A DNA stretch of 6,537 nucleotides from Planctomycetota bacterium. Its GTDB lineage: Bacteria > Planctomycetota > Planctomycetia > Pirellulales > UBA1268. Of the stretch, positions 6,064 to 6,537 are shown one piece after another. The stretch covers positions 1 to 6,537 of the forward strand of contig QWPO01000171.1 of assembly GCA_003669255.1 (NCBI GenBank), given 5' to 3'. Below the pieces are notes generated by a model. The model worked only from the letters and a program-made list of their open reading frames with translations, searched no databases and had not been told where the DNA came from. Within the stretch, counting starts at the first letter, position 1, and every line of letters begins with the position of its first letter. A program made the translations under genes and the position numbers.

Positions 6064-6078
6064 TGGCCCTATACTCGC
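6064..6078 (+). promoter_or_regulatory. Candidate promoter of the TPR gene (TATACT; also -24/-12-like)
   Basis: TATACT at 6070-6075 is a good -10 hexamer (5 of 6) about 57 nt before the TPR start codon, but no -35 lies at 16-18 bp. The same bases also fit a sigma54 pattern with correct spacing: TGGCCC-N5-TCGC at 6064-6078 against TGGCAC-N5-TTGC. The two readings overlap and cannot both be used at once; a plain sigma70-type -10 is the simpler one. Confidence 0.25.
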
Positions 6079-6084
6079 GGAATG

Positions 6085-6102
6085 GGGCCGCAGTGACGGC
6101 CC
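6085..6102 (+). repeat. Inverted repeat in the TPR gene leader
   Basis: GGGCCG (6085-6090), the loop CAGTGA, then CGGCCC (6097-6102) form a perfect 6-bp GC stem. It lies just downstream of the TATACT element and 30 nt before the start codon, so it would be at or near the 5' end of the mRNA. It may be a transcript-stabilising hairpin or an operator; GC-rich chance pairing is also possible. Confidence 0.25.
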
Positions 6103-6131
6103 ACAGGCTGCCTATCCCAAGGAAACAGTTC

Positions 6132-6443
6132 ATGGAGACTCGTGACGACCGATACGCCGCTGCTGAGCGACAGAAGGACAGTGGCGATCTCGCGGGCGCA
6201 GTGTCCATGCTCGAGGCAGTGATCGCGACCGATCCAGATTTTGCTCTCGCCCACTCAGCGTTGGCTGCCTGGTGCACCCGACTCGAGCGGCACCAAGATG
6301 CCGTGCGGCACGCGAGGCGGGTGGTTGAACTGGAGCCAAAGGACCCGTTCAGCTACACGGCCCTGAGCGTCGCCTGCATGCGAGCAGGGATGATTCCCGA
6401 GGCCGAGGACGCGCTCGCGCGGTCGCGAATGCTTCAGGGCTGA
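6132..6443 (+). CDS. Small tetratricopeptide-repeat protein
   Basis: A 103-residue, probably cytoplasmic protein made almost entirely of helical TPR units: RYAAAERQKDSGDLAGAVSM followed by LEAVIATDPDF (about 7-37), ALAHSALAAWCTRLERHQDA then VRHARRVVELEPKD (about 38-71), and PFSYTALSVACMRAGMIPEA then EDALARSRML (about 72-101). The 34-residue periodicity, the DP/EP turns (IATDPDF, VELEPKD) and the small residues in helix A are typical. Such proteins are protein-binding scaffolds; no enzymatic motif is present and the partner is unknown. The ATG at 6132 has the best ribosome site of the window (AAGGA at 6119-6123, 8 nt spacing), and the frame upstream of it is not protein-like. It is divergent from lpxA across a 226-bp spacer and appears monocistronic within the window. 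Confidence 0.85.
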   Translation: METRDDRYAAAERQKDSGDLAGAVSMLEAVIATDPDFALAHSALAAWCTRLERHQDAVRHARRVVELEPKDPFSYTALSVACMRAGMIPEAEDALARSRMLQG

Positions 6444-6476
6444 GCACCGCGGCAGCCCCACGCCGTCCCCCCGTAG

Positions 6477-6495
6477 CACAGGTTTTCAACCTGTG
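6477..6495. repeat. Perfect hairpin palindrome, REP-like
   Basis: CACAGGTTTTCAACCTGTG is an 8-bp perfect stem (CACAGGTT/AACCTGTG) around a TTC loop, preceded by GTAG, 34 nt after the TPR stop codon. It resembles short palindromes of the form 'gtagCACAGGnn-loop-nnCCTGTG' that I recall as dispersed intergenic repeats in planctomycete and verrucomicrobial genomes; that recollection is unverified and only one copy is in the window. No T-tract follows on the plus strand, so it is not a standard intrinsic terminator, though it could protect or end the TPR transcript. Confidence 0.6.
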
Positions 6496-6537
6496 TGCCT
6501 CTCCGGCTCGCATTGATCTCGGCGTCGGGAAAGCCGA

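Noticed and set aside
5303..6145. 280-residue plus-strand frame opposite lpxA, running into the spacer
   Set aside because: Antisense shadow of lpxA with no protein-family signal, and it ends inside the TPR gene start.

Overview
This GC-rich window looks like chromosomal DNA from a Gram-negative bacterium, most likely a planctomycete. The reasons are an LpxA (lipid A) gene, a membrane-anchored solute-binding protein paired with a Wsp-like chemoreceptor, a sigma54 activator with no sensory domain, a small TPR protein, mostly weak Shine-Dalgarno sites, and an intergenic palindrome of a type I associate with planctomycete/verrucomicrobial genomes. The phylum is an inference from gene style; no rRNA or marker gene is present.

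Left part (1-3584, minus strand): one compact operon, read right to left. It encodes (i) a UrtA/AmiC-type (Peripla_BP_5) ligand-binding protein tethered by an N-terminal membrane helix, (ii) a 669-aa chemoreceptor with a double-Cache-like periplasmic domain, HAMP and a WspA-like signalling hairpin, and (iii) a CheW coupling protein (WspB-like) that runs off the left edge. The first two genes overlap by ATGA, and the third starts 12 nt after the second, in the same frame. Together they read as a sensory input module: a urea/amide-family binding protein feeding a Wsp-type chemosensory array, not a transporter. The histidine kinase and output genes would lie beyond the left edge.

Middle (3585-5053): a roughly 315-bp divergent control region, then a 384-aa sigma54 enhancer-binding protein (AAA+ plus Fis-type HTH, no receiver or other sensor domain). 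Its position suggests it controls the neighbouring chemosensory operon, itself, or both. One weak -24/-12-like site faces the operon.

Right part (5057-6537): lpxA on the minus strand, convergent with the activator (3 bp between stops). It appears as a single gene with its own plausible promoter. A 226-bp divergent spacer separates it from a 103-aa TPR protein on the plus strand, followed by a short spacer with a perfect 19-nt hairpin palindrome. No RNA genes, CRISPR arrays, transposases or insertion sequences were seen.
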